From positions 1 to 53,050 of the forward strand of contig NEUU01000026.1 in the NCBI GenBank assembly GCA_002304345.1: DNA of 53,050 nucleotides, read 5' to 3'. Below, piece after piece: positions 8,918 to 17,346 of the stretch. The translations under genes and the position numbers were made by a program. The stretch comes from Verrucomicrobia bacterium Tous-C9LFEB (GTDB lineage: Bacteria; Verrucomicrobiota; Verrucomicrobiia; Methylacidiphilales; UBA1321). Every line of letters starts with the position of its first letter. The stretch's first letter is position 1. The notes under the pieces were generated by a model. The model had not been told where the DNA came from. It did not search any database and saw only the letters and a list, made by a program, of their open reading frames with translations.

Positions 8918-9131
8918 AAGAGTATCAATCGAAAGGTTGCTCTAAATAAATTAGGAATATTTTACCCATACTGTTTTTTTTTCCCAGAAAGTCGAGGAAA
9001 TAGGCAAACAGAATGGTTTACATCGCGAGTATTTCTATTTAGTCGCAGCCACCGTTGCAAAGAAAAACTCCTTTTGCCCCGCCTTTTCCACCTTGACACT
9101 CCGCGCAGTGCAAGCACACTGACACCTCGCC

Positions 9132-9452
9132 ATGGTTCACCACATCAGCTTGCTCGAAGTCAAACCCTCGGTCACCCCGGAACAACTCGAATCCATCATG
9201 GTAGAGACGCGCATCCGTCTCCTCAAGATCCCCGAGATCAACAACCTGCGCGTCGGCAAGCGGATCGAGACCAAAACCAATCCCTACACCTACTTCTTCT
9301 CGATGGACCTCGAGAATCTCGACAAGCTGAAGTACGCCCAGGACAGCGCCGTCTACACCCAGTTCCAGAAACAAGTCCTCGACCCCTACACCTCCAAATT
9401 CACCTCGTTCAACTACGAGATGGAGCCCGGCAAAGACGTCCGCTACTCCTGA
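9132..9452 (+). CDS. Dabb-family (dimeric alpha/beta barrel) protein
   Basis: 106 residues. It begins MVHHISLLEVKPSVTPEQL, the typical start of stress-responsive Dabb proteins, and ends with a strand around FTSFNYEME. Family members form dimeric ferredoxin-like barrels and range from plant stress proteins to polyketide cyclases. No substrate can be inferred. It is monocistronic, followed by hairpin-rich intergenic DNA. A TTGACA at 9093 has no partner -10, so no promoter is called. Confidence 0.75.
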   Translation: MVHHISLLEVKPSVTPEQLESIMVETRIRLLKIPEINNLRVGKRIETKTNPYTYFFSMDLENLDKLKYAQDSAVYTQFQKQVLDPYTSKFTSFNYEMEPGKDVRYS

Positions 9453-9470
9453 TCGACTGCGAGGGTTTTC

Positions 9471-9497
9471 TGTAGGGCGCGATTGTATCGCGCTACA
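9471..9497. repeat. Short palindrome after the Dabb gene
   Basis: TGTAG and CTACA ends enclose a CGCGAT/ATCGCG stem with a TGT loop. It shares the TGTAGGGCG edge with repeat A but is much shorter. It has no T-run after it, so it is not called a terminator. Confidence 0.5.
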
Positions 9498-9509
9498 AAA
9501 GGCAGAACC

Positions 9510-9758
9510 TGTTTACGATCTTTGCAGAGGAACTAAAGCGTTCGCTGAACAAACGGATAAACCACCCCTTCCACCCGATTCTTCGTTTCACTCAGAATGA
9601 CCCGCGCGAGGCTGGACCCGTATCGGATGGACTGCGCCCATTGCCCCAAGACATTCGCTTTCACACTCCGTCATTCTGAGCCGAGCGAAGAATCGGGTGG
9701 AAGGGGCAGTGTTAAAAGGAATGAGGTTGAGAGCGCCTCCCCGTAAAGATCGTAAACA
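9510..9758. repeat. Long nested inverted repeat before lysS
   Basis: Outer arms TGTTTACGATCTTT (9510-9523) and AAAGATCGTAAACA (9745-9758) pair. Inner arms at 9575-9601 and 9670-9706 pair over CCCCTTCCACCCGATTCTTCG/CGAAGAATCGGGTGGAAGGGG and again over the CTCAGAATGAC part, with a 2-4 nt bulge. The unpaired centre is about 68 bp. The whole lies in the 460-bp gap between the Dabb gene and lysS and encodes no convincing protein. Confidence 0.75.
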
Positions 9759-9791
9759 CGTTCTTACAGAGCCGCTCATTAATTGGTCTAA

Positions 9792-9825
9792 AAATTCCCT
9801 TCATTTCGTCAAAAATCAGCCTCCC
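9792..9825 (+). repeat. Short leader repeat, copy 2 (before lysS)
   Basis: Partner of 6367-6400. Both contain AAATTCC, ATTTCGTCAAAAA and CCTCCC in the same order and spacing, give or take one A. It lies about 85 nt before the lysS start. Confidence 0.5.
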
Positions 9826-9911
9826 CCGCAGGAACTCACCTCCTGCCCTTGATTTCCTATTGTCTCCCCTATCCGGGCAAGGTAGTCTCGCCCCTCACCT
9901 TTTTTACTTTT

Positions 9912-11339
9912 ATGGAAGAACTCAGCGAATTACTCCAACTGCGCCACCAAAAGCTCGAAGCCTGGCGCCAACTCGGCATCGACCCCTTTGGCTCCGCCTA
10001 TCCCGACGCCCTCACCACTCAGGAAGTGATCGACGGCTTTGAAGAAAACAAGACCGTCCGCGTCGCGGGCCGCCTCGTTTCCATTCGCGACATGGGCAAG
10101 AGCGTCTTCGCCCACATCCAGGATCAATACGGCAAGTTCCAAATCTACGCCAACAAGCAAAGCCTCGGCGACGACGTCTTCGCCTACTGGAAGCTCCTCG
10201 ACATCGGCGACTTCGTCGGCGGCGAAGGTACCCTCTTCACCTCCAAGAGCGGCGAAAAGACCATCAAGCTCTCCTCCCTGCGACTCCTCTCCAAGTCCCT
10301 GCGTCCCATCCCCAGCCAGTGGTATGGACTCTCCGACGTGGAAGCCCGCTACCGCCAGCGCTACGTCGACATGATCGTCAGCGAAGACGCCCGCAAGACC
10401 CTCCTCCTGCGCAGCCGCATCGTGCGAGAAGTCCGCAACTTCTTCGAAGCCCGCGGCTTCAACGAAGTCGAAACCCCCATGATGCAGGCCGTCGCCGGTG
10501 GTGCCGCCGCGCAACCGTTCGTCACCCACCACAACGCCCTCAACATCGACCTCTTCCTCCGCATCGCCCCCGAGCTCTACCTCAAGCGGCTCCTCGTCGG
10601 CGGCATGGGCAAGATATTCGAGCTCAACCGCAACTTCCGCAACGAAGGCATCTCCCGCAAGCACAACCCCGAGTTCACCATGCTCGAAGCCTACTGGGCT
10701 TTCGCTGACTTCGAAATGATGGCGCAGCTCGTGGAAGAACTCATCACCACCGTCGCCGAAAAGGTCATGGGCACCCTCGTCGTCGGCCCCACGCAGATCG
10801 ACCTCACCCGCCCGTGGCCGCGCAAGAAGTACAACGACTGCATAACGGACGTCGCCGGAGCCGACTGGTTCCAGCTCACGCCCGAAGGCCGCCGCGCCAA
10901 GGCCGCCGAACTCGGCGTCGAGATTGGCCCCGACCTCGTTGATTTCGAAGTCACCAACCAAGTCTACGAAAAGCTCGTCGAAGCCAAGCAAAAGAATCCG
11001 CTTTTCGTCACCCACCTGCCCAAGGAACTTGTTCCCCTCGCCCGCCAGAACACCGAGGACTCCAGCGTCGTCGACGTCTACGAACTCATCATGGCCGGAC
11101 AGGAAATCTCCCCCGGTTACAGCGAGTTGAACAACCCCATCGTCCAACGCGAACGCCTCCTCGAACAATCCGGCGGCGAAAAGATGGACCTCGACGAGGA
11201 CTTCCTCGCCGCGCTCGAATACGGCATGCCCCCCGCTGGCGGTATCGGCATCGGCATCGACCGCCTCGCCATGGTGCTGACCGGCGCGGAATCGATCCGC
11301 GACGTCCTCCTCTTCCCGCTGCTCAAGCCCAAGGCCTGA
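9912..11339 (+). CDS. lysS: Lysyl-tRNA synthetase, class II
   Basis: About 475 residues. It charges tRNA-Lys in the cytoplasm. An N-terminal OB-fold anticodon-binding domain (about 45-140: VRVAGRLVSIRDMGKSVF, KFQIYANK) is followed by the class II catalytic core. Motif 1 lies around FNEVETPMM, motif 2 is FRNEGISRKHNPEFTMLE, and motif 3 is GIGIGIDRLAMVLTG near the C-terminus. The open frame extends upstream to 9849, but MEELSELLQLRHQKLEAWRQ is the usual LysRS N-terminus, so the ATG at 9912 is chosen. The preceding 21 residues have no family character. A dispersed leader repeat precedes it, and repeat A follows the stop by 18 nt. Confidence 0.95.
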   Translation: MEELSELLQLRHQKLEAWRQLGIDPFGSAYPDALTTQEVIDGFEENKTVRVAGRLVSIRDMGKSVFAHIQDQYGKFQIYANKQSLGDDVFAYWKLLDIGDFVGGEGTLFTSKSGEKTIKLSSLRLLSKSLRPIPSQWYGLSDVEARYRQRYVDMIVSEDARKTLLLRSRIVREVRNFFEARGFNEVETPMMQAVAGGAAAQPFVTHHNALNIDLFLRIAPELYLKRLLVGGMGKIFELNRNFRNEGISRKHNPEFTMLEAYWAFADFEMMAQLVEELITTVAEKVMGTLVVGPTQIDLTRPWPRKKYNDCITDVAGADWFQLTPEGRRAKAAELGVEIGPDLVDFEVTNQVYEKLVEAKQKNPLFVTHLPKELVPLARQNTEDSSVVDVYELIMAGQEISPGYSELNNPIVQRERLLEQSGGEKMDLDEDFLAALEYGMPPAGGIGIGIDRLAMVLTGAESIRDVLLFPLLKPKA

Positions 11340-11357
11340 GCCGCGAGAAGAAGGGAG

Positions 11358-11483
11358 ATCCGAACTGTAGGGCGGTTCTGTGAACCGCCGGCTGGCACCG
11401 CAGGTGCCAAGAGTGGGGAGCTTGCATTCAGACTTTAGATGGCAGCTATGCTGCCAATCGGCGGTTCACAGAACCGCCCTACA
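11358..11483. repeat. Dispersed palindromic repeat A, copy 2
   Basis: Same architecture as 7168-7292: outer arms TGTAGGGCGGTTCTGTGAAC (from 11366) and GTTCACAGAACCGCCCTACA (to 11483), with two inner hairpins TGGCACC/GGTGCCA and TGGCAGC(T)/GCTGCCA. Even the upstream ATCCGAAC is shared. It lies just after lysS. Confidence 0.85.
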
Positions 11484-11498
11484 CACTCTGACCTTCTG

Positions 11499-11606
11499 GT
11501 CGACTACCCCTACTTAGAACCTAGAACTTCGTACCTCGTACTTTTTGCTGCCTTCGGCAGCAAAAATCTCGCACACCTAGCTCACGTAGCCAACCTAACG
11601 CAAACG
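11499..11606. repeat. Dispersed repeat B, copy 1, with hairpin insertion
   Basis: Shares GTCGACT, ACTTAGA.CCTAGAACTTCGTAC and CGCACAC.TAGCTCACGTAGC.AACCTAA in order with 40890-40977. This copy also has an inserted perfect hairpin TTTTTGCTGCC-TTC-GGCAGCAAAAA (11542-11566). Both copies lie upstream of a plus-strand gene. The remaining DNA up to 11859 holds an open frame without protein character and no other recognised feature. Confidence 0.75.
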
Positions 11607-11859
11607 TCTTTCCGCGCTTTCTGCTAGAAATAGACTCATGCGCGGAGTCTCTCCCTTTCAAATCTCCCACTTGAAATCTGAAATCCTCCTTCCCCCGGAC
11701 CGGGACCAAGAAAGCGGTGTAGCCGTTGGGAGCGGTTCGGAGCGCGAGCCCGTTTTTTCCGCCAACCCCACCCAATGGCCGTTTGCATTTAAACTTGCAC
11801 CCCGTGCCCCATCCCTAATACTTCCTTTCAGAACCGGCTACTCCGTATTTCCTCCTGCC

Positions 11860-13233
11860 ATGTCCACTCCTGTTGAACCCTCCGCGCCTGCGGCACCCCG
11901 CATGCCGGTGGGACTGGCCAACGCCTACACCTTCCAGGTGTTCAATACCATCTCCTTCTCCATCGTTCTCGGCGTGCCGATGATGCTTTTCTTCAAGCAA
12001 CTCGGTGCCAGCGCGACCATCCTCGGTATTGCCGCCGCGCTCCCGCCCCTGCTCAACATCCTGCAGGTTCCCGCCGCCCGCTTCGTGGAAAGCATCGGCT
12101 ACCGCAAGTTCGTCCTGCGCGGCTGGAGCGCCCGCAGTTACCTCATCATCGGCATGGCCGTCACCGCCTTCCTGCCGGGCCGCATCGATACCGCCACGCG
12201 CATCGCCTTGATGCTTCTGCTCCTCTTTCTCTACAACGCTTCGCGCGGTATCTCCGTCTGCGGTTTCCTCCCGTGGATGACCAAGCTCGTGCCGGAGGAA
12301 ATTCGCGGTCACTATATCTCCCGCGATCAGATGTCCAGTGCGCTCGCCAGCGTCGGCGCGCTCTTGTTGAATTCCTATTTCCTGCGCGAGGGTTCCTCCC
12401 TCAACGCCTTCGGCGGCATCTTCCTCTTCAGCTTTGCCGCCGCCATGGCGAGCCTCTATTTTCTCCGCAAGATTCCCGACGTACCGGTCGAAGCGACGCC
12501 CTACAGCAGCGGCAAAGTGCCGTGGCGCGAGATGCTTTTCTATCCGCCATTCTTCAAGTTCATGATCTTCAATGTCATTGCCAATTCCGCTTTCGCCGCG
12601 GCGGGCGTGTTCTGGATTCCCATGTTCCGCGACCTCTTCCATTTCAGCAGCTCGAAGACGTTGCTCCTCGCCAGCCTCAGCGTCTTCGTCAGCGCCTGCT
12701 CGCTCTTCGCCTTTGGCAAGATCGTTGACCGCGTGGGCAGCCGCCCCATCATCGCGCTGGGCCTGATCTTCTTCGCGCTCCATTTCCTCGGCTGGGCTCT
12801 CATGGCCTCGCACCTCCTGCCGCTCACCTACACCTGGCTCATCATCATCCAGGTCAGCGCCGGACTGTGCGGCTCACTCTACAATCTCGGCAATACCCGC
12901 ATGCTCATGAGCATCGTGCCCGCCATGGGCCGCAGTCACTTTTTCGCGCTCTTCAGCGTCATTGTCAGCCTCGTCCTCGGCCTCATGCCGGTGCTCTGGG
13001 GTATCGTCCTCGACAGCCTCAGCAACTGGCATCAAGTCATGTGGGGTTGGGAATGGAACAAGTACAGTTTTCTCTACATCATCCTCGCCCTCACCATGGT
13101 CGTCGCGCAATACTACCTGCACCGTTTGGACGAACCCCGTGCCATGCGAACCGACGAATTCATGCATGAACTGTTGATCAACACGCCGTCCCGGGCCATC
13201 ACGCGGCTCTTCTTCCGCAAACCGCTCCCATGA
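11860..13233 (+). CDS. Major facilitator superfamily transporter
   Basis: About 457 residues with some eleven to twelve strongly hydrophobic segments and short basic loops, such as KIVDRVGSRPII in the middle, the usual MFS loop signature. The N-terminus MSTPVEPSAPAAPRMPVGLANAYTF leads directly into the first membrane helix, so the ATG at 11860 is preferred. The open frame runs back to 11638 through the region next to repeat B. The substrate is not apparent. The stop codon overlaps the start of the following acyltransferase gene (ATGA), so the two are translationally coupled. This suggests a shared envelope or lipid role, perhaps lysolipid or polyprenyl-type transport (inference only). Confidence 0.8.
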   Translation: MSTPVEPSAPAAPRMPVGLANAYTFQVFNTISFSIVLGVPMMLFFKQLGASATILGIAAALPPLLNILQVPAARFVESIGYRKFVLRGWSARSYLIIGMAVTAFLPGRIDTATRIALMLLLLFLYNASRGISVCGFLPWMTKLVPEEIRGHYISRDQMSSALASVGALLLNSYFLREGSSLNAFGGIFLFSFAAAMASLYFLRKIPDVPVEATPYSSGKVPWREMLFYPPFFKFMIFNVIANSAFAAAGVFWIPMFRDLFHFSSSKTLLLASLSVFVSACSLFAFGKIVDRVGSRPIIALGLIFFALHFLGWALMASHLLPLTYTWLIIIQVSAGLCGSLYNLGNTRMLMSIVPAMGRSHFFALFSVIVSLVLGLMPVLWGIVLDSLSNWHQVMWGWEWNKYSFLYIILALTMVVAQYYLHRLDEPRAMRTDEFMHELLINTPSRAITRLFFRKPLP

Positions 13234-13856
13234 AACGCTGGCTGGAACGACGCTTCGCCCCCAAACTGGGAGCGGCCCTGATTCGCCTGCTCGGCGGCAC
13301 GGTCCGGCTTCACGTCCACGACCCGTACCACTTTCAGGATAAACCCAATCGCGGCCCGGTGCTCTTCGCCTTCTGGCATGACGGCCTTTTTCTGCTCCCC
13401 TATATCCAATGCCAGCTCTTCCCCCACTTCCGCCTCGCAGCCATGATCAGCCGCAGTAAAGACGGCAATCTCATCTCCAATATCATTCACGAATTCGGCA
13501 TGTACGCCGCCCGCGGCTCCAGCTCCAAGCGAGGCTCCGCCGCACTTCTCGCCCTCATTCACTGGCTGGAAGAAGGTATCGACGCCGCCATCACCCCGGA
13601 CGGTCCGCGCGGTCCCCGGCATAAACTTCAACCGGGAGTGCTCCATCTCGCCCGGCAATCGGGCAGCGCCATCATCCCGCTGCGCATCGAATACTCACAC
13701 AAAATCCAACTCCGCAGCTGGGACCGGTTCCAAATCCCCTGGCCGTTTGCCCGCTGCGATCTCCATTTCGGCGCGCCGATCACACTCGCCTCCGACGCCA
13801 ACGACGACGACCTGAACCGCGCCGCCCGCGAACTCACCGACGCGATGGGCAGTTGA
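13230..13856 (+). CDS. Lysophospholipid acyltransferase-like protein (DUF374)
   Basis: 208 residues of the DUF374 branch of the LPLAT acyltransferase superfamily. The HxxxxD-like region is FWHDGLFLLP (His50). The conserved SRSKDGNLISNII (74-86) and the diagnostic PDGPRGPR (123-130) follow. Members transfer acyl chains to lipid acceptors at the inner membrane. Some sit with KdtA/lipid A genes, but none is adjacent here. It overlaps the MFS gene by 4 nt and ends with TGA. The opposite-strand gene ends in the same six bases (TGATCA, 13854-13859). Confidence 0.85.
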   Translation: MKRWLERRFAPKLGAALIRLLGGTVRLHVHDPYHFQDKPNRGPVLFAFWHDGLFLLPYIQCQLFPHFRLAAMISRSKDGNLISNIIHEFGMYAARGSSSKRGSAALLALIHWLEEGIDAAITPDGPRGPRHKLQPGVLHLARQSGSAIIPLRIEYSHKIQLRSWDRFQIPWPFARCDLHFGAPITLASDANDDDLNRAARELTDAMGS

Positions 13857-15125
13857 TCACTTCAACAGCTTCTGCGTCCACTCGATCATCGCCTCGGGTG
13901 AGGGATTATCCTGATTGATCCAGCGCAACAACTCCTCATTGATGATCCGTTCCAACTCCGGCGAGGTGGCAATGAACGGCAACGGTTGCGCATAGGCCGC
14001 CGCATCGAAAAACACCTGCTCCGCCGGCGAATGCGATGTTCCCGCCCCCACATGAGCCGACAGCCAGCTCGACCGCGAGGGCTGCGTCGCCAGCGCCCGC
14101 GCCAACCGGGCCGCGTCCTTCGGACTCGGGCATTGAGCGGATACCGTCCACCCCCGCGCCTTCACCACCGTGGAACGATTCTCATCCTTCGGCAACGGCG
14201 CCACACCCCAGCGCAAATCCGGTCGTGAGCGCAATTCGCGCAAGAGCTCCGCTCCCGCGATGGCCATGCTGGCGCGCCCCTGCACAAACAACTTCCCACT
14301 CACCGCCGAAGGCGGCCTCGGCACGATCACGTATCGCTTCAGAAAATCCCGCAGATAGGTCAACGATTTCACCTGCGCCGCGAGCGCATTCGGCGCGCCC
14401 ACCTGCCACGTCGAGCCCGCATATAAACCGCCCCCCGCCTGCGCCGCGAAAGTCTGCCACACATCGAAACGCAACGGCAGTTCCAGCGAATACAGCGGCT
14501 CGGCCTGCTCATTCAACGGAGCGCGGTAAATCGCCTGACTGATGCCCAGCAACGTCTCCCACGTCCAATGCACATCGGGATATGCCACGCCCACCCGGTC
14601 AAACGACGACGTATTATAATAGAGAGCGAGCAACGTGAACTCCGAAGGAAATCCCAACGTCTTCTCCCCGCGCTGAAAAGTTGCCAACGCTCCCGGCACC
14701 CATTCGGTTGCATCGGTCGGCACCGTTTCCACGGCGACGATTTGCCCCGCCTCTTTCAAAGCCTCCGCTTCCGTCGATTCAATCAGGAAAACTTCCGGCA
14801 ACCGCCGCTCCGCCAACGCCACGCGCAGGGACTCGCGATACTTCTCTTCGGAATCATACACCGTCAACTGCACGCGATAGCCGCTGGTCTTTTCAAATTC
14901 GCGAATGATTCGCTCCCACGCCGCCGCCGGAATCTCCCCGGTGAAAATCCACGCACTCATCTTCCCCGCCGATCCCGGCACCAACGCGGGCGATTGCGTA
15001 TCCACCGTCAATGCCTCGCTTGTTTTATCAAGGCTAGGTCGACGCATCGTGACAAAGAGCGCTCCGGCCAAGACTAATAAAATGGCCACGACTGCCAGTG
15101 TGATTCCCCATCGATGCATCGCCAT
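13857..15125 (-). CDS. Extracellular solute-binding protein, ABC family 1 type, orphan
   Basis: 422 residues. A hydrophobic segment (about 7-27) after a short basic start acts as a signal peptide or membrane anchor. The remainder resembles family 1 (MalE/UgpB-like) binding proteins: KMSAWIFTGEIPAAAWERIIREFEKTSGY, FLIESTEAEALKEAGQI, LLALYYNTSSFDRVG, and a C-terminal half with GRASMAIAGAELLREL. These bind sugars or related solutes outside the membrane. No permease or ATPase gene is adjacent, so it is an orphan or partners with a remote transporter. GGGAGGAG sits about 7 nt before the ATG, which supports this start. It ends tail-to-tail with the acyltransferase gene, with no gap and no terminator. 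Confidence 0.82.
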   Translation of the reverse strand: MAMHRWGITLAVVAILLVLAGALFVTMRRPSLDKTSEALTVDTQSPALVPGSAGKMSAWIFTGEIPAAAWERIIREFEKTSGYRVQLTVYDSEEKYRESLRVALAERRLPEVFLIESTEAEALKEAGQIVAVETVPTDATEWVPGALATFQRGEKTLGFPSEFTLLALYYNTSSFDRVGVAYPDVHWTWETLLGISQAIYRAPLNEQAEPLYSLELPLRFDVWQTFAAQAGGGLYAGSTWQVGAPNALAAQVKSLTYLRDFLKRYVIVPRPPSAVSGKLFVQGRASMAIAGAELLRELRSRPDLRWGVAPLPKDENRSTVVKARGWTVSAQCPSPKDAARLARALATQPSRSSWLSAHVGAGTSHSPAEQVFFDAAAYAQPLPFIATSPELERIINEELLRWINQDNPSPEAMIEWTQKLLK

Positions 15126-15221
15126 TCTTTAGCTCCTCCCGCCCCCTTCGCAAAGCGTCATTTTCCCTTCGTTAATAAAGTGTCTGCAAAAACGGTAATT
15201 TTTTCCGCTGCCGCGTCCGAT

Positions 15222-17324
15222 ATGCCTACCATGCTTTCAGAGTCTGCCTGGTCCGCCCAGGAGCTTGCTGCTATTGAGGAATTGCAGAAAAAGGTTTCCG
15301 CCACACGCCGCACTCTCGGCCTCTCCACCACGCCCGTTTCCAGCACAGAACAAGAAACAGAATTTCTCCGTTTGTGGAATGAGCTGCTACCGCAGGTACA
15401 AGCGGTCTCGCTCACGCTCTGGGACACCGCCTTGCAACGCACCTGCCTTCAACCTGACGACCGCTTTCTCTTCCTGAAAACGTTCCCACCGTTTACAGAT
15501 CTGCCCTTGAGTCGCGAACAAATTTACGCGCTCCGGATTCAGGCGGAAGAAGCGGCGCGGCAAGCCGGTCGACAACAAACCGGCTCGACCGAAATCACGC
15601 TGGATGAAATCTACGAACGCCTTGGCCGCGAAGCAGGGCTGACTCCGCCACAGATATCCGACTGCATCCAAGCCGAGCACAAACTCGAATGCCTTCTCGC
15701 CCGTCCCTTGGTCCCGATTCTGCAACTGGTCCAGTCCGCGCACGCCCAAAACAAAACGATCCTCATTCTCGCGGATACTGTTCTCGGCAAAAATCATCTC
15801 CTCGAACTCCTCCTGCACGCGGGCTATCCCCTCACAGCGGATACGCTTTTCACAACCGCCGAGTGCCGCACGAGTCTCGCCAATGGCAGCCTGCTCCGCA
15901 AAGCAGCGAAAGCCCTTTCCATCCCCACCCACCAGATTCTCCACCTCGGACACGATCCCGAAGCCGACGCCACCGCGGCGCGACTGGCCGAAGCGCCCTG
16001 CCTTCTCCATCCTTACAGCACGTCGAACAGTCCCTCCGCCCAACATCAATCCCTCGATGTTCGCCATGCGGAATCCCTTCTGCGCGGCACGGCCCGTACT
16101 CTGACCTTTCCTCCGTCACTCCCGCCGGATGATCAATCGTTCTGGCTGCAACTCGGTGCCCTCAGCGTGGGACCGATGCTGACCTGCTTCACCATGTGGC
16201 TCGCCTCTCAATGGCAACGGCAACACATCCAACACGCCTATTTTCTCGGCCGCTCAGGACAACTGCTTCATCAGCTCTACCAGATCCTGCAGCAACATCA
16301 TCCTGAACTCCCCCCGGCAGAACACCTCCATGCTTCACGCCGGGCCTACCTTCTTCCCACGCTTGGCTGCCAATATTCTCCGGATCTTCCAACGCTTTTC
16401 ATGGGCCACGGTGCCTGCCCGGTGGCCGAATTGCTCGCCCAGCTCGACCTCGATCCCACTCTCTTCGCCACGGCCATCACCAAGGCGGGTTTCCACTCAC
16501 CCGAGACACCCATTGATCCCCGACAAAACCCCGTGCGCTTGCAACGTCTCTTCCGCGATCCCGATCTGCTCGGCGCTCTGACCGAGCGCGCGCAAGGCGA
16601 ACGCGAGATTCTCTTGCGCTACCTCCAGCAACAACGGCTCACCACCGATTGCCCCACCGCGCTGGTCGACCTCGGCTGGAACAATACCGCCACAAAATCG
16701 TTACTCTCGATTCTTCACCACGAAGAAATCCACCACAACCTCACCGGCTTTCACCTGCTCACCCTGCCCGGAGCGCAAGCGCCTCAACTCGTCGATTATC
16801 GCTACCACAGCTACCTCTCCCATAATGGTGAACCCCTCTCCCTTAGCCAAACTCTCTCGGCAGGCCGCGCTCTCCTCTATACGTTGTGCGCCGCCGATCA
16901 TCCGCCCGTTCGCTACTTCACCCACCTTCACAACAGTATCAAACCCCTCTACAACCCGTTGCCCCCCGATCCGGAACAGACCGCTCAGTTGAACACGCTT
17001 CATCAAGGGATCTTCGCCTACGCCCACGCCATTTTTCACTCCCCACTGCACACCACGCTCCTCGACACGCCGCCGGAAATTGCTACTGCCGAATTTGCAC
17101 GTCTCGCCATTACCCCGACACCGGAGGAAGCGCGCAAATTGGGCGCTCTTCACTATCTCAATGGAGCGCCGCGTCCGCGCCCCCTTGCCCTGTTTTCGCA
17201 TGACACCCTTTCACCTCAGGAATTGCTCAGCACGTACCAGCAGGCTGATTGGAAGCCCGGACTGCTCCACCAGCATACCCCGCAATCCTGGCTGCTCCGC
17301 CAACTGGTGGAGCAAGAGATATAA
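15222..17324 (+). CDS. HAD-like protein of the COG5610 type with degenerate active site
   Basis: About 700 residues from the ATG at 15222. The open frame runs back to 15114, overlapping the opposite gene. The layout matches the large HAD-superfamily proteins found in surface-polysaccharide clusters. Motif I should read like FDxFDT but reads LTLWDT, so the nucleophilic Asp is Thr. A motif II-like ILADTVLGK follows, and the acidic motif is HLGHDPEADATAA instead of HxGDxxxxD. The second half has YFLGRSGQLLHQLY and ASRRAYLLPTLG, corresponding to the ARDG and SRRA signatures of the family. The family function is poorly known. The lost catalytic residues suggest a non-hydrolytic role. No signal peptide is seen with this start. 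An ATG at 15231 is also possible. Confidence 0.65.
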   Translation: MPTMLSESAWSAQELAAIEELQKKVSATRRTLGLSTTPVSSTEQETEFLRLWNELLPQVQAVSLTLWDTALQRTCLQPDDRFLFLKTFPPFTDLPLSREQIYALRIQAEEAARQAGRQQTGSTEITLDEIYERLGREAGLTPPQISDCIQAEHKLECLLARPLVPILQLVQSAHAQNKTILILADTVLGKNHLLELLLHAGYPLTADTLFTTAECRTSLANGSLLRKAAKALSIPTHQILHLGHDPEADATAARLAEAPCLLHPYSTSNSPSAQHQSLDVRHAESLLRGTARTLTFPPSLPPDDQSFWLQLGALSVGPMLTCFTMWLASQWQRQHIQHAYFLGRSGQLLHQLYQILQQHHPELPPAEHLHASRRAYLLPTLGCQYSPDLPTLFMGHGACPVAELLAQLDLDPTLFATAITKAGFHSPETPIDPRQNPVRLQRLFRDPDLLGALTERAQGEREILLRYLQQQRLTTDCPTALVDLGWNNTATKSLLSILHHEEIHHNLTGFHLLTLPGAQAPQLVDYRYHSYLSHNGEPLSLSQTLSAGRALLYTLCAADHPPVRYFTHLHNSIKPLYNPLPPDPEQTAQLNTLHQGIFAYAHAIFHSPLHTTLLDTPPEIATAEFARLAITPTPEEARKLGALHYLNGAPRPRPLALFSHDTLSPQELLSTYQQADWKPGLLHQHTPQSWLLRQLVEQEI

Positions 17325-17346
17325 ACGCGCCGATGAAAAATCGGAC

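Noticed and set aside
9093..9121. Promoter TTGACA-17-ACACTG before the Dabb gene
   Set aside because: The -35 is perfect but the -10 matches poorly and would leave only about 10 nt of leader.
9930..11168. 412-codon open frame antisense to lysS
   Set aside because: Composition is only Gly/Asp/Glu/Val/Leu-biased shadow of codon third-position GC. lysS motifs are unambiguous.
11542..11566. Intrinsic terminator
   Set aside because: The stem has T-run on the 5' side and A-run on the 3' side on both strands, so neither transcript ends with U after the hairpin.
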